From NCBI RefSeq assembly GCF_900100195.1, contig NZ_FNES01000003.1:62001-126000 (forward strand): a DNA stretch of 64,000 nt. The letters are read 5' to 3'. Within the stretch, counting starts at the first letter, position 1; the number at the start of each line of letters is the position of its first letter. This DNA is from Billgrantia gudaonensis. GTDB lineage: Bacteria > Pseudomonadota > Gammaproteobacteria > Pseudomonadales > Halomonadaceae. Both the position numbers and the translations under genes were made by a program. Below the pieces are notes generated by a model, which was not told the DNA's origin, did not search any database, and saw nothing but the letters and a program-made list of their open reading frames with translations. Below, one piece after another: positions 19,131 to 28,829 of this stretch.

Positions 19131-20249
19131 GTGTTCGTCATCGTCCGTCGCCTGTTCGGTGCAAGCTTGGCCCTGCTGGCATTGAGCGGCTGCCAGGAGC
19201 AGGAAGCGCCCGGCCATGAGGCTCCCAGGCCGGTCAAGCTGGTGACCCTCGATGACGGCGACGCCAGTCGGGTACGCCACTTTCCCGCCCGCGTGGAAGC
19301 CGCGACGCGCAGCAACCTGTCGTTCCGCATGGCGGGGGAGTTGCTCGAACTAGATGTCGAGGCCGGTCAGCGCGTCGAGGCCGGCGAGGTCATCGCTCGC
19401 ATCGACGACCGCACCGTGCGCAGCCGGCTCGACAGCGCCCGGTCCAGCCTGGAACTCGCCGAAGCCACCTATGAACGCATGCGCTACACCGCCGAGCGCG
19501 GTGCCATCAGCCAGGCGCGTTTCGACGAGGCCGAGACCGAACTCCAGGCGGCTCGCTCCAATTTCGAGCAGGCCCAGGAGGATGTCGAACACACCCGCTT
19601 GCGGGCTCCCTACGACGGCGTGATCGCCAGGGTTCCCGTCGACAGCCGCCAGTTCGTGCAGGTACAGGAAACCGTGGCGGTCATCCAGCAGCCGGGCCAG
19701 CTGGATGTGGTGTTCCACCTTCCCGAACAGATCGTCCGACGCCTTGACGTATCGAACCCGGGTGACGGCAACGGCACCCATGGCTCGCCGTTCTTCGGCG
19801 AGATGGCTCATGAGGTGCGCTTCTCGCGCGATGGCGACCCGTACCTGGCGCGGCTCAAGTCGTACACGACCCAGGCCAGCAACGACACCCTGGCCTACGA
19901 GGTCACCCTGACCCTGCCGCAGCCGGACGACATTCTGTTGCTCGACGGCATGAGCGCCACGGTTCGGCTCGACCTCAACGCCTGGATGGACGACGGCGAA
20001 TCGACGGTATGGCGGGTTCCCGCCGGGGCCGTCAGCTATCCCGAGGCATCCCCCGACCAGGCGCGGGTCTGGCGGTTCAGCCCTCCCGACCGCGTCGAGC
20101 CCGTTCCGGTCGAGGTGGGCACGCTGACTTCCCAGGGCCTCGAGATCAGCGGCGAGCTGGCCGCCGGCGAGCGTATCGTGGCTGCCGGTGCCCACCGATT
20201 GCACGACGACCTGACCGTCACTCCCTGGGAGAAGGAGCCGGGGCTCTGA
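19131..20249 (+). CDS. RND efflux periplasmic adaptor lipoprotein (membrane fusion protein)
   Basis: 372 aa. I chose the GTG at 19131, six bases after AAGGAG, instead of upstream ATGs without ribosome sites. A lipobox LALSGC puts the lipidated Cys at residue 21. Next come a biotinyl-lipoyl half (ELLELDVEAGQRVEAGEVIARIDD), a coiled-coil hairpin (AEATYERMRYTAERGAISQARFDEAETELQ), the second lipoyl half and a beta-barrel. It links the inner-membrane pump to an outer-membrane channel. The pump begins one base after its stop. No channel gene is in the operon, so a shared TolC/OprM-type protein must serve. Confidence 0.92.
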   Translation: MFVIVRRLFGASLALLALSGCQEQEAPGHEAPRPVKLVTLDDGDASRVRHFPARVEAATRSNLSFRMAGELLELDVEAGQRVEAGEVIARIDDRTVRSRLDSARSSLELAEATYERMRYTAERGAISQARFDEAETELQAARSNFEQAQEDVEHTRLRAPYDGVIARVPVDSRQFVQVQETVAVIQQPGQLDVVFHLPEQIVRRLDVSNPGDGNGTHGSPFFGEMAHEVRFSRDGDPYLARLKSYTTQASNDTLAYEVTLTLPQPDDILLLDGMSATVRLDLNAWMDDGESTVWRVPAGAVSYPEASPDQARVWRFSPPDRVEPVPVEVGTLTSQGLEISGELAAGERIVAAGAHRLHDDLTVTPWEKEPGL

Positions 20250-20250
20250 C

Positions 20251-23200
20251 ATGGTCGACTACTTTCTGCGCCACAAGGCAGTCAGCTGGCTGATGACCCT
20301 GGTGCTGCTGGTCGGCGGCACGCTCTCGTTCCTGGACCTGGGCCAGCTCGAGTTTCCCGAGTTCACCATCCGCAATGCGCTGGTCATCACCCCGTACCCC
20401 GGCGCTACGCCGGAGGAGGTCGAACAGGAGGTGACGGCGACGCTGGAAGAGTCCATCCAGGAGATGCGCGCCATCAAGCGGATCAGTTCGATCAGTTCCG
20501 ATGGGCTGTCGCAGATCACCGTGGAACTGGAAAGTACCGTGCAGGAGGAGGAGCTCCAGCAGCTCTGGGATGCCTTGCGGCGACAGGTCAACGATGTGCA
20601 GGGCCAGTTGCCGCCCGGTGCCCAGCGCTCTCGGATCAACGACGATTTCGGCGACGTCTTCGGCTGGATGATCAATCTGACCGGCGAAGGCTATTCGATG
20701 GCCGACCTCAAGGACCATGCCGACTTCCTCAAGCGCGAGCTGGCTCTGGTCGATGGCGTGGAGAAGGTGTCGTTGACGGGGGCCCGCGAGGAACGCATCT
20801 TCGTCGAGCTCGACCGGGAGCGGATGCGTTCCTTGAACATTCCGCCCGAACGCCTGCAGCAGCTGCTGCAAACGCAGAACGCCGTCAGCGATGCCGGCCA
20901 CCTGAAGCAGGAAGGCCGCCGTTTTCGCATCACGCCCACCGGCAGTGCCGCCGATGTCGAGGATCTGCGCGCCCTCATCGTCAGTGAAGGCAACGGGAAC
21001 CTGGTACGGCTGAGCGATATCGCCGATATCGAGCGCGACCAAACCGACCGACCCGAGCAGCTGTATCGCGACATGGGCCGACAGGCGCTGTCGCTGGGCG
21101 TTTCCTTCGAGAGCGGCGTCAATGTCGTGGAGGTCGGCGAGCGGCTCAATCGGCGCTTGGCCGAACTCGAGAACCGGACGCCGTTGGGCATGGAGCTCAA
21201 CGTGGTCTACGACCAACCCCAGGTCGTCGACGATGCCGTTTCCGGTTTCCTGATCAGCCTGGCTCAGGCGGTCGCCATCGTCATTCTGGTGCTGATGGTG
21301 TTCATGGGCTGGCGCAGCGGCCTGCTGATGGGCTCGATCCTGCTGATCACCATCATCGGCACCTTCATGATGATGCGCATCCATGGTCTGCAACTGGAGA
21401 CCATTTCACTGGGGGCGCTGATCATCGCGCTGGGCATGCTGGTCGACAACGCCATCGTGATCGCCGAGGGCATGCTGGTCGGGCTCAAGCGCGGCAGTTC
21501 GGTGCGCGATGCGGCCCACCAGGTGGTTCGCCAGAACGCCTGGCCGCTGCTGGGCGCCACGGTCATCGCCATCACCGCCTTCGCGCCGATCGGGTTGTCG
21601 CCGGACACCACCGGCGAATTCATCGGTTCGCTGTTCTTCGTGCTGCTCTACTCGCTGCTGCTGAGCTGGATCACTGCGCTCACGCTGACTCCCTTCTTCT
21701 TCCGGATGTTCTTCCGCAACAGCCGCCAGGGAGATCCCGACCATGATCCCTACCGGGGCATGCTCTACCGAGGCTTTCGAACCCTTATCACCCTGGGCAT
21801 CCGCCTGCGCTGGCTGACGCTGCTGCTGGTCGTCGCCCTGCTGGCCAGCGCCGGCTATGGCTTCACTTTCGTCAAGAATGCGTTCTTCCCGGCCTCCAAC
21901 ACGCCGATCTTCTTCGTCGATTACTGGACGCCCGAAGGCACCGACATTCTCGAGACGGCGAAGCGAGTGGGCGAACTGGAAGACGCGGTGATGGAGATGC
22001 CGGACATCCGTCATCTGACCACGACCATCGGCGGCGGTGCCCAGCGCTTCACGCTGCCCTACTCCCCCGAGGACCGCTATGCCAGCTATGCCCAGTTGAT
22101 CGTCGAGACCGACGACAAGACCTCGCAGCACGCGCGCATGGCCGACGTCGAGCGCGAACTCGAACGCCGCCATCCCGAGGCGGATTTCAAGATCGCCCCA
22201 CTCGAAGTCGGCCCGTCGCCCAAGGCCAAGATCGAAGCCCGACTGTATGGCAGCGACCCGCAGACGCTGCGCCGGCTGGCCGGCGAGATCGAAGCCATCT
22301 TCCGCGACGAGCCGCTGGCGACGAGCGTTCGCCACAGCTGGCGCAACCGGGTGCAGGCGATCGAACCGGTGTTCCTCGAAGACACGGCGAGACGGCTGGG
22401 CGTCAGTCGCAGCGACCTGGCCGACACGCTCGCCATGAACACTACCGGTGTCCGCCTCGGCACCTACCGTGACGGCAGCGACCTGATCCCCATCGTCGCC
22501 AGGGCCGTTCCGGAGCAGCGGCATGACGTCGACGACCTCGGCTCGCTGAACGTCTGGAGTGCGGAGCGGGGGCGCTACATCCCCGCCGACCAGGTCATCG
22601 AACGCATCGACACCGAGGTCGCCGACCCGCTGATCCTGCGGCGCGACCGGCAACGCATGCTGGCCGTCTATGCCGAACCGGACCCACTGCGCGACGTCAC
22701 CGCCGCCAGCGTGCTGGAGCGAGTCCGCTCGGACGTCGAGGCGCTCGAGCTGCCCTCGGGGTACCGCCTGGAGTGGGGTGGCGAGCACGAGACGTCCAGC
22801 GAGGCGCAGAGCGGACTCTTCTCGTCGCTGCCGCTGGGTCTGGTGATCATGTTCATCATCACGGTGGTGCTGTTCAACAACTGGCGTCAGCCGCTGGCGA
22901 TCTGGTCGCTGGTGCCGCTGACCGTCATCGGTGTCGTCGGCGCTCTGCTGATCAGCGGCCTGCCGTTCTCCTTCATGGCCTTGCTCGGCACCCTCAGCCT
23001 GATTGGCATGGTGCTCAAGAATGCCATCGTGCTGGTCGAGGAGATCAATGTGCAGCTACCGCTGCACGACCGGCCCTATTCCGCCGTGGTGCGCGCCGCC
23101 ATCAGCCGCGTACGCCCCGTGTCCATGGCCGCCCTGACGACCATGCTGGGCATGCTGCCGCTGATCGGCGATGCCTTCTTCGCCAGCATGGCGGTGGCCC

Positions 23201-23301
23201 TGATCGGCGGGCTGGGCGTGGCCACCCTGCTGACCCTGGTGGTGCTGCCGGTCGTCTACTGCGTGCTCTACCGGATCCATCCGGAGGACGGCAAAGCGTG
23301 A
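20251..23301 (+). CDS. RND (AcrB-type) efflux pump inner-membrane permease
   Basis: 1016 aa with two repeats of one plus five membrane helices separated by large periplasmic loops (about 35-330 and 550-860). The proton-relay region in TM4 reads LGMLVDNAIVIAEGM, and the second half has LSLIGMVLKNAIVLVEEI. The first loop contains YPGATPEEVEQEVTATLEE, typical of the AcrB/HAE subfamily close to multidrug members. Energy comes from proton uptake and substrates leave through the adaptor and an outer channel. It is co-transcribed with the adaptor (one-base gap) under TetR. The substrate cannot be read from sequence. Confidence 0.92.
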   Translation: MVDYFLRHKAVSWLMTLVLLVGGTLSFLDLGQLEFPEFTIRNALVITPYPGATPEEVEQEVTATLEESIQEMRAIKRISSISSDGLSQITVELESTVQEEELQQLWDALRRQVNDVQGQLPPGAQRSRINDDFGDVFGWMINLTGEGYSMADLKDHADFLKRELALVDGVEKVSLTGAREERIFVELDRERMRSLNIPPERLQQLLQTQNAVSDAGHLKQEGRRFRITPTGSAADVEDLRALIVSEGNGNLVRLSDIADIERDQTDRPEQLYRDMGRQALSLGVSFESGVNVVEVGERLNRRLAELENRTPLGMELNVVYDQPQVVDDAVSGFLISLAQAVAIVILVLMVFMGWRSGLLMGSILLITIIGTFMMMRIHGLQLETISLGALIIALGMLVDNAIVIAEGMLVGLKRGSSVRDAAHQVVRQNAWPLLGATVIAITAFAPIGLSPDTTGEFIGSLFFVLLYSLLLSWITALTLTPFFFRMFFRNSRQGDPDHDPYRGMLYRGFRTLITLGIRLRWLTLLLVVALLASAGYGFTFVKNAFFPASNTPIFFVDYWTPEGTDILETAKRVGELEDAVMEMPDIRHLTTTIGGGAQRFTLPYSPEDRYASYAQLIVETDDKTSQHARMADVERELERRHPEADFKIAPLEVGPSPKAKIEARLYGSDPQTLRRLAGEIEAIFRDEPLATSVRHSWRNRVQAIEPVFLEDTARRLGVSRSDLADTLAMNTTGVRLGTYRDGSDLIPIVARAVPEQRHDVDDLGSLNVWSAERGRYIPADQVIERIDTEVADPLILRRDRQRMLAVYAEPDPLRDVTAASVLERVRSDVEALELPSGYRLEWGGEHETSSEAQSGLFSSLPLGLVIMFIITVVLFNNWRQPLAIWSLVPLTVIGVVGALLISGLPFSFMALLGTLSLIGMVLKNAIVLVEEINVQLPLHDRPYSAVVRAAISRVRPVSMAALTTMLGMLPLIGDAFFASMAVALIGGLGVATLLTLVVLPVVYCVLYRIHPEDGKA

Positions 23302-23389
23302 CGGCCGCTCACCCTCCGGGCGACCTGTCAGGCGTGATCGAGACGTGGCGGCCGGAGGTCGGTGGCTCGGCCGCAGGAACCCGAGCGTG

Positions 23390-24037
23390 TCACTCCACCA
23401 GATCGCGGGCCTCGACCAGCGTCAGCCGGCCGGTGTCGAAGGCGCCGGTATCGAGGTAGTGCACGTTTCCCAGCCGCACCGGCTCGGGGACGATGGTGTG
23501 CCCTACCGCCACGGCATCGATCCCGGTTACCGGCGTGGTGTCTTGGCTGGCGATACGTCGGCGCCCCCATACCAGCCGATGCGCCAGTGCCTCGTCGGCC
23601 GTCTCGACCTGCGACCAGTCGGGCGGCGGTTCGGCGTGCACGATGCCCAGCCGCTTGCCGGCGACGGCGACCTCGCGCGCGAGGGGCAACCGAACCAGCG
23701 CTGCCGCGAGCCGCCGGCGCACCGCATCCCGGTCGTGGTCGCGCACCCAGGTCCCCCCGTTCATCAGCCACGCGCCCCAGTCGCCGCCGCCGAGGGCCGC
23801 CGCGGCTAGCGCTTCGTGATTGCCGCGCACCCCGAAGAACCACGGTTCCAGGGCCAGCGCCAGACACGCGAAGGAGTCCGGCCCTCGGTCGATCAGATCG
23901 CCCACCGCAAAGAGCCGGTCACGCTCGGTCTGGAAGTCGACCCGGTGCAGCGCCGCCTCGAGCAGTCGGTACTCTCCGTGGATGTCGCCGACGACGAAAT
24001 CCCGGCCGTGTCGGTTTTCGGCATGACGATGGATCAT
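23390..24037 (-). CDS. PPP-family serine/threonine (or diadenosine) phosphatase
   Basis: 215 aa with the complete PPP signature: GDIHGEYRLLEAAL (17-), GDLIDRGPDS (46-) and RGNHEALAAAA (72-), plus later His residues in IVHAEPP and AVGHT. These bind two metals and catalyse phosphoester cleavage. PrpA/PphA proteins of enterobacteria, which act in protein-misfolding signalling, are the nearest type by length. ApaH-like activity cannot be excluded. AAGGAG lies seven bases before the ATG. The gene follows umuC by 54 bases, but no shared regulation is shown. Confidence 0.85.
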   Translation of the reverse strand: MIHRHAENRHGRDFVVGDIHGEYRLLEAALHRVDFQTERDRLFAVGDLIDRGPDSFACLALALEPWFFGVRGNHEALAAAALGGGDWGAWLMNGGTWVRDHDRDAVRRRLAAALVRLPLAREVAVAGKRLGIVHAEPPPDWSQVETADEALAHRLVWGRRRIASQDTTPVTGIDAVAVGHTIVPEPVRLGNVHYLDTGAFDTGRLTLVEARDLVE

Positions 24038-24091
24038 CGACGCTCCTTGCAGCTCGTCGCGTCGACAGGCTAGTCGACCGAACGCCGCTCT

Positions 24092-25369
24092 TCACCCTGT
24101 CTTGACCTTCATCAGTTCGTTCCAGCGCGTGGTGTAGCGCGGACTGAGCCGTTCGCAACGCAGTTGCCAGGCGCTGTTCTCGCAGGGTAGACCGAAACGC
24201 ACGGTGTCCCGGCCCATCTCGCGATTGAGGCGATCCACCGCGGCCATCAGGCGCGTGCTGCGCCGTCGCTGCACCTCGTCGTGAGCCGCCTCGAGCAGCG
24301 AGAGCTGGCGGCGCTCACGGTCGACCAGGTCGAGCAGCGCCACGCCGCACTTCTGGTAGCGATAGCCCTGACGATACAGGGCTGCGAGAGCACGGCGCAC
24401 CGCGGCCAGCAGCTCGTGGGTGTCGTCGCTGGCATGCGCTAGCGGCACCACCAGGCGATTGCCGTACTGGGGCTCGTGGACCTGGTGCGGATTGGTGCGC
24501 AAGAAGACCATCACCGCTCGAGCGAGACTGCCTTGGCCGCGCAGCTTCTCGGCGGCACGGGCGCCGTGCTGGCGCAACGCCGCGGCGAGTTCGTCATACT
24601 CGCCGGTCAAACGGCCGAAGGAGCGCGATACCATGAGACGCTGGCGCGACTCGGCCAGATCCTCGAGCTCGATGGCCGGATGACCGCGCAATTCCCAGAC
24701 GATGCGCTCGAGCACCACCGAGAAGTCGCGGCGTATCCGCTTGGGGTCGGCCTCGCGCAGTTGCCAGGCGGTGTGGATGCCCATCAGCGCCAGCCGTTCG
24801 CCGGTGCGCCGCGCCACGCCCCATAGCTCGGTGACCGGCAGCTGCATGAGCAACGCTCGGGTGGCCGGGGCATCGGCCTCCAAGCGGCACACGCCTTCGT
24901 AGGCGGGCATTGCCTTGGCCGCCCGATTGGCCAACTTGGCCAGCACCCGGGTGGGCGCCACGCCCACGCCAACGGGAATGCCGGTGTCACGGCGTACCGT
25001 TTCGCGCAAACGCTGGCAGTGTGCCTCCAGGCTCCCCGGATCGAAGCCGTCGAGTCCGACGAAGCTCTCGTCGATGGAATAGACCTCCACGTCCGACGAG
25101 AACTCGCCCAGTACCGCATTCACACGCCGCGACATGTCGCCGTACAGTGCATAGTTGCTGGACAACAGCGCCGCCCGCCGTCGGATGGCCGGCGGCAACA
25201 GGTGCAACGGTGCCCCCATGGCAACGCCCAGCGCCTTGAGCTCGGTGCTGCGGGCGACGACGCAGCCGTCGTTGTTGGAGAGCACCCCAACCGGCCGCCC
25301 CTCGAGGGAGGGATCGAAGACTCGCTCGCAACTGACGTAGAAGCTGTTGGCATCGACCAGGGCGATCAT
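24092..25369 (-). CDS. umuC: Error-prone DNA polymerase V catalytic subunit
   Basis: 425 aa, the normal UmuC length. Y-family polymerase motifs are present: [20 protein letters not shown] at the N-terminus and [11 protein letters not shown] near residue 100, with the catalytic Asp-Glu, and a little-finger domain and C-terminal UmuC tail. It copies damaged DNA with UmuD'2 and RecA. The ATG overlaps the umuD stop (ATGA), so the two are coupled and share the LexA-controlled promoter. The 22-residue longer frame is not needed. Confidence 0.96.
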   Translation of the reverse strand: MIALVDANSFYVSCERVFDPSLEGRPVGVLSNNDGCVVARSTELKALGVAMGAPLHLLPPAIRRRAALLSSNYALYGDMSRRVNAVLGEFSSDVEVYSIDESFVGLDGFDPGSLEAHCQRLRETVRRDTGIPVGVGVAPTRVLAKLANRAAKAMPAYEGVCRLEADAPATRALLMQLPVTELWGVARRTGERLALMGIHTAWQLREADPKRIRRDFSVVLERIVWELRGHPAIELEDLAESRQRLMVSRSFGRLTGEYDELAAALRQHGARAAEKLRGQGSLARAVMVFLRTNPHQVHEPQYGNRLVVPLAHASDDTHELLAAVRRALAALYRQGYRYQKCGVALLDLVDRERRQLSLLEAAHDEVQRRRSTRLMAAVDRLNREMGRDTVRFGLPCENSAWQLRCERLSPRYTTRWNELMKVKTG

Positions 25370-25833
25370 TCGTGCCCTCCCGACAGCGCCGGCAGGGCAT
25401 GCACCACGTGGGTGACCACGCCCCATACATGGCACTCGCGTCCCGCCAGCGGAATGGGAGCGAAACGCGGATTGCTGGCCACCAGCAGCATGCGCTCGCC
25501 ATCCCGTACCAGGCGCTTGACGGTGGGCTCGCCATCCACGGCGATCACCACCACCCGGCCCGGCAGCGGCTCGAGGCCGCGATCCACCACCAGAAGGTCG
25601 CCGTCGTGAATGCCGTCGCCCTGCATCGAGTCGCCTTCGGCGCGCACGAAGTAGGTGGAGGCCGGACGGCGTACCACGTACTCATGAAGATTGAGTTCGA
25701 CATCGAGATGATCGTCGGCCGGGCTGGGAAAACCCGCGCGCACCCGACAGCCGAGAAGAGGCTGGGCGCCGGCGGACGGCTCGACGACAGCGCACGCCAC
25801 GATGTGCGGCGACCTGCGGACTGCGAACGACAT
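25366..25833 (-). CDS. umuD: SOS-inducible UmuD protease-like subunit
   Basis: 155 aa. RecA-stimulated self-cleavage would occur at Ala33-Gly34 in [12 protein letters not shown]. The serine-lysine pair is Ser69 (AEGDSMQG) and Lys106 (PTVKRLV). The cleaved form UmuD'2 binds UmuC. E. coli UmuD is cut at Cys-Gly, while this one has Ala-Gly as in LexA. The start at 25833 (MSFAVRRSP) has AGGAGG five bases upstream, whereas the alternative start at 25848 would lie inside the LexA box. It is the first gene of umuDC. Confidence 0.95.
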   Translation of the reverse strand: MSFAVRRSPHIVACAVVEPSAGAQPLLGCRVRAGFPSPADDHLDVELNLHEYVVRRPASTYFVRAEGDSMQGDGIHDGDLLVVDRGLEPLPGRVVVIAVDGEPTVKRLVRDGERMLLVASNPRFAPIPLAGRECHVWGVVTHVVHALPALSGGHE

Positions 25834-25847
25834 GACGCCTCCTGACA

Positions 25848-25863
25848 CTGTCTTTCCATACAG
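25848..25863 (-). promoter_or_regulatory. LexA (SOS) box of umuDC
   Basis: CTGT-N8-ACAG, a full match to the gammaproteobacterial SOS consensus core, 15 bases before the umuD start. A possible -10 TACTGT on the minus strand overlaps it and a TTGCCA is upstream. It predicts repression by LexA and induction by DNA damage. Confidence 0.9.
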
Positions 25864-25904
25864 TATTCAGCAGACGTCCTGCCTTGGCAAGATGGATCGT
25901 GCGC

Positions 25905-26066
25905 TCAGCGACGACTGAAGAGCTCCCGCCAAAAGTCGTACGCGGCCAGTGACAGGCAGCCCAGGGTGAACAGTATCAGGTCGACGTGCGGCACGAAGAT
26001 CGGCACCGTGATCAGAAAGGCGAGCAGCCCGAGCAGAGCCACGCCGGCGAGTATCTTGTCGGTCAT
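25905..26066 (-). CDS. 53-aa small membrane protein at the end of the TRAP/amidase operon
   Basis: The ATG has AGGAGG seven bases upstream and overlaps the amidase stop as ATGA, so it is coupled to the operon. It has two membrane helices: ILAGVALLGLLAFLITVPIF, then a short polar turn (VPHVD) and LILFTLGCLSLAAYDF. The tail WRELFSRR is basic, which suggests both ends are cytoplasmic. I do not recognise the family. It could be a subunit or stabiliser of the TRAP system or act on its own. Confidence 0.8.
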   Translation of the reverse strand: MTDKILAGVALLGLLAFLITVPIFVPHVDLILFTLGCLSLAAYDFWRELFSRR

Positions 26067-27418
26067 GATCCAGCCTCCTGCGAAAGGGTGCGCACCAGCC
26101 AGCGCGCGGTGCGCAGCAAGCGAGCATCTTGACCCGGTGGCGCCACCAGTTGAACGCCGATCGGCATTCCGTTAGGGCCGGTCATCAGCGGCAGGCTGAT
26201 GGTCGGCATGCCGCAGAAGGTCCATAGGGAACAGAAGACCGGATCGCCGGTACTGTCGAGCCCGACAGGGGCCTCCCCCGTGGCCGACGGCGTGACGATG
26301 ACGTCGAAGCGGTGGAAGAGCGGAACCAGCGAGTCGCGCAACACCTGCTGCATGTCGCGGGCCGCCAGGTAATCGGGCGCGCGCATGGCTCGCCCATCGG
26401 CTACCAGTTCACGCAGTTTCTCGCTGACCTGGTCCGGAGCTCGGTCCACGTAATGGCCGAGGTTGCGCGCCATCTCGGCGGCCATCACACCGCCCAGCCA
26501 GCCGACGCCGCGCCCGAACGGCTCGGGCAGTTCCACCTCGGTGGCGGCGTCCCCCAGGGCCGGCGCCAGCTCGCCGAAGGCATCGCGCATGGCTGCATCG
26601 GCACGTTCCCAGAACGGCGTCCTCACGAGAGCCAGGGCCGGCGTCACCGGCGGCTCCGCCAACGTGGTGGCGGTGAGCGGCCCCGGGTTTTCCCGGGCAT
26701 CGTCGTCCCGGTCGTCCGGCCCCATGAGCGACTCGATCAGGGCGGCATCCTCGATGGAGCGGGAGAAGATGCCGAGCTGGTCGAGGCTGGGTGCCAGGGT
26801 CAGCACGCCGGTGCGCGGCACGGCACCGAAGGACGGCTTGAAGCCGACCACCCCGCAGTAGGCAGCCGGCCGGATCACCGAGCCGTTGGTCTGGCTGCCC
26901 AGCGCCAGCGGCACCATGCCGGCCGCCACTGCCGCCGCCGACCCGCTGGAGGAGCCGCCCGGCGTGCGCGAGGGATCGTGCGGGTTGCGCGTCTTGCCCG
27001 GATGGAAGTACGCCAGCTCGGTGGTCACCGTCTTGCCGAGGATGACCGCGCCGGCATCGCGCAGGCGACGGACCACCGTGGCGTCCTCGAAAGGCCGCCG
27101 TCCTTCGTCGATGGGCGTGCCGTTGCCGGTGGGCATGCCCTTGACGTCGATGATGTCCTTCACCCCCACGGGGACCCCGTGCAGCGGGCCGATCGGCAAG
27201 CCGCGCTGGCGTCGCCGGTCGCGTTCCTTGGCCTCGAGCATGGCCTTGTCGCGATCCAGGAAGGCCCAGGCTTGGACCTCCTCCTCCTGGGCGTCGATGA
27301 CGTCGAGACAGGCCGCGACCAGGTCGGCCGAAGTCAGCTCCCCCTCGGCGATGCGTCGGGCCGCCTCGCGGGCCGTCAGTGCGGCCAGTTGCTGGGCACG
27401 ATCCTGCTTAGTTCCCAT
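26063..27418 (-). CDS. Amidase (amidase-signature family)
   Basis: 451 aa with the Ser-cisSer-Lys triad of the amidase signature: Lys87 in VGVKDIID, the Gly/Ser-rich loop GGSSSGSAAAVAAG (156-) and the nucleophile Ser180 in QTNGSVIRPA. It hydrolyses a carbon-nitrogen amide bond. The start overlaps the dctM end by 11 bases with GGAGGT upstream, so it is part of the TRAP operon. An amide substrate may therefore be imported and cut, or its acid product may be what the transporter moves. GatA is unlikely because no gatB or gatC is near. Confidence 0.92.
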   Translation of the reverse strand: MGTKQDRAQQLAALTAREAARRIAEGELTSADLVAACLDVIDAQEEEVQAWAFLDRDKAMLEAKERDRRRQRGLPIGPLHGVPVGVKDIIDVKGMPTGNGTPIDEGRRPFEDATVVRRLRDAGAVILGKTVTTELAYFHPGKTRNPHDPSRTPGGSSSGSAAAVAAGMVPLALGSQTNGSVIRPAAYCGVVGFKPSFGAVPRTGVLTLAPSLDQLGIFSRSIEDAALIESLMGPDDRDDDARENPGPLTATTLAEPPVTPALALVRTPFWERADAAMRDAFGELAPALGDAATEVELPEPFGRGVGWLGGVMAAEMARNLGHYVDRAPDQVSEKLRELVADGRAMRAPDYLAARDMQQVLRDSLVPLFHRFDVIVTPSATGEAPVGLDSTGDPVFCSLWTFCGMPTISLPLMTGPNGMPIGVQLVAPPGQDARLLRTARWLVRTLSQEAGS

Positions 27419-28829
27419 ATACCACCTCCGGCAGCCAGTAGACGATCTGCGGCACGTTGTACAGCACGATCATGGCCAGGAACACCATGGCCAGGAACGG
27501 CATGCAGCCGCGGAATATCTGGGTGAGCTGCACCTGCGGCGGCGCAATGCCCTTGAGGTAGTACGCCGACATCGCCATGGGTGGCGTCAAGAACGAGGTC
27601 TGCAGGTTGAGCGCCACCAGGATGCCGAAGAACAGGGGGTCGATGCCGAAATGCGGCAGCAACGGCAGGAAGATCGGCACGAAGATGATGATGATCTCCG
27701 ACCACTCCAGCGGCCAGCCGAGCAGGAAGATGATGAACTGCGCCAGCAGCAGGAAGGTCAGCGGCGAGATGTCGAGTCCGGTGACGAACTCGGTGATCAG
27801 GTGCTCGCCGCCCAGATAGGAGAACACCGACGAGAAGGTCCAGGAGCCGACGAACAGCCAGCACACCATGGCCGTGGTCTTCATGGTGAGGTAGACCGCT
27901 TCGCGCAGCCGCTGCCAGGTCAAGGCCCGGTAGACCGCCGCCAGCAGCAGGCCGCCGAGCGCACCGGCCGAGGCCGCTTCGGTGGGCGTGGCCAGGCCGA
28001 AGAGGATGGAACCGAGCACCGCCATGATCAGCACCGCCAGCGGCACGAAGGAGGTGACGACCATGAGAATCAGCTTTCCGGTGGGCACGTCGCCGACGTC
28101 TTCCTCGCGCGGTTTGGGTGCCACCGAGGGCTGTAACAACGCCCGCCCGATGATGTAGACCAGATAGAGCCCGGCAAGCAGGAAACCCGGCAGCAGTGCC
28201 CCGGCATAGAGGCGCACGATAGAGACGCCCGAGGCCGCCGCATAGACGATCAGCATGATCGACGGCGGAATCAGGATGCCGAGCGTGCCGCCGGCGCAGA
28301 TCACGCCCGAGGCGAAACTGCTGTCGTAGCGGGCCTTGAGCATGGCCGGCAGGGCCAGCAGCCCCATCAGCGTCACCACCGCCCCGACGATGCCGGTGGC
28401 GGTGGCGAACAGCGCACAGGTGATCAGCGCCGCTACGGCCATGGAGCCGGGCAGCCGCTTGGCGGCGATGTAGAGCGTCGAAAAAAGCCGGTCGACGATG
28501 TTCGCCCGTTCGACGATGTAGCCCATGAACAGGAACAGCGGTACTGCCGTGAGGACCTCGTTCGCCATGACCGAATAGGTCTGGTTGACGAAGAGGTCGA
28601 ATATTCGGTTGTTGAATAAGCCGCCGATCCAGGTCTCGATGAGCTCGAAGTTACTGGCACCGGCTTCCACGGCGCGGTCGTAGTCGCGCCACATGCGCCC
28701 GGGATTGAAGTAGGCGAAATAACCGAAGATGACCCCCAGCGCCATCAGCGTGAAGGCAATGGGAAATCCGAGAAAGATGATGAGGATGAAGATCCCCAGC
28801 ATCATGATAGCGATCTGAGGATCCGTCAT
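27408..28829 (-). CDS. dctM: TRAP transporter large membrane subunit (DctM)
   Basis: 473 aa with about 12 to 13 membrane helices. It starts MTDPQIAIMMLGIFILIIFLG and carries family motifs such as ICAGGTLGILIPPSIMLIVY and GLATPTEAAS. It is the sodium-coupled translocation subunit. The ATG at 28829 overlaps the dctQ stop (ATGA). The in-frame upstream extension is only dctQ read in another frame. Confidence 0.95.
   Translation of the reverse strand: MTDPQIAIMMLGIFILIIFLGFPIAFTLMALGVIFGYFAYFNPGRMWRDYDRAVEAGASNFELIETWIGGLFNNRIFDLFVNQTYSVMANEVLTAVPLFLFMGYIVERANIVDRLFSTLYIAAKRLPGSMAVAALITCALFATATGIVGAVVTLMGLLALPAMLKARYDSSFASGVICAGGTLGILIPPSIMLIVYAAASGVSIVRLYAGALLPGFLLAGLYLVYIIGRALLQPSVAPKPREEDVGDVPTGKLILMVVTSFVPLAVLIMAVLGSILFGLATPTEAASAGALGGLLLAAVYRALTWQRLREAVYLTMKTTAMVCWLFVGSWTFSSVFSYLGGEHLITEFVTGLDISPLTFLLLAQFIIFLLGWPLEWSEIIIIFVPIFLPLLPHFGIDPLFFGILVALNLQTSFLTPPMAMSAYYLKGIAPPQVQLTQIFRGCMPFLAMVFLAMIVLYNVPQIVYWLPEVVYGN

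Noticed and set aside
26312..27526. A 404-codon plus-strand frame opposite the amidase
   Set aside because: Shadow of the amidase in a high-GC region; no start signal, no domain, and the opposite strand carries full catalytic motifs.
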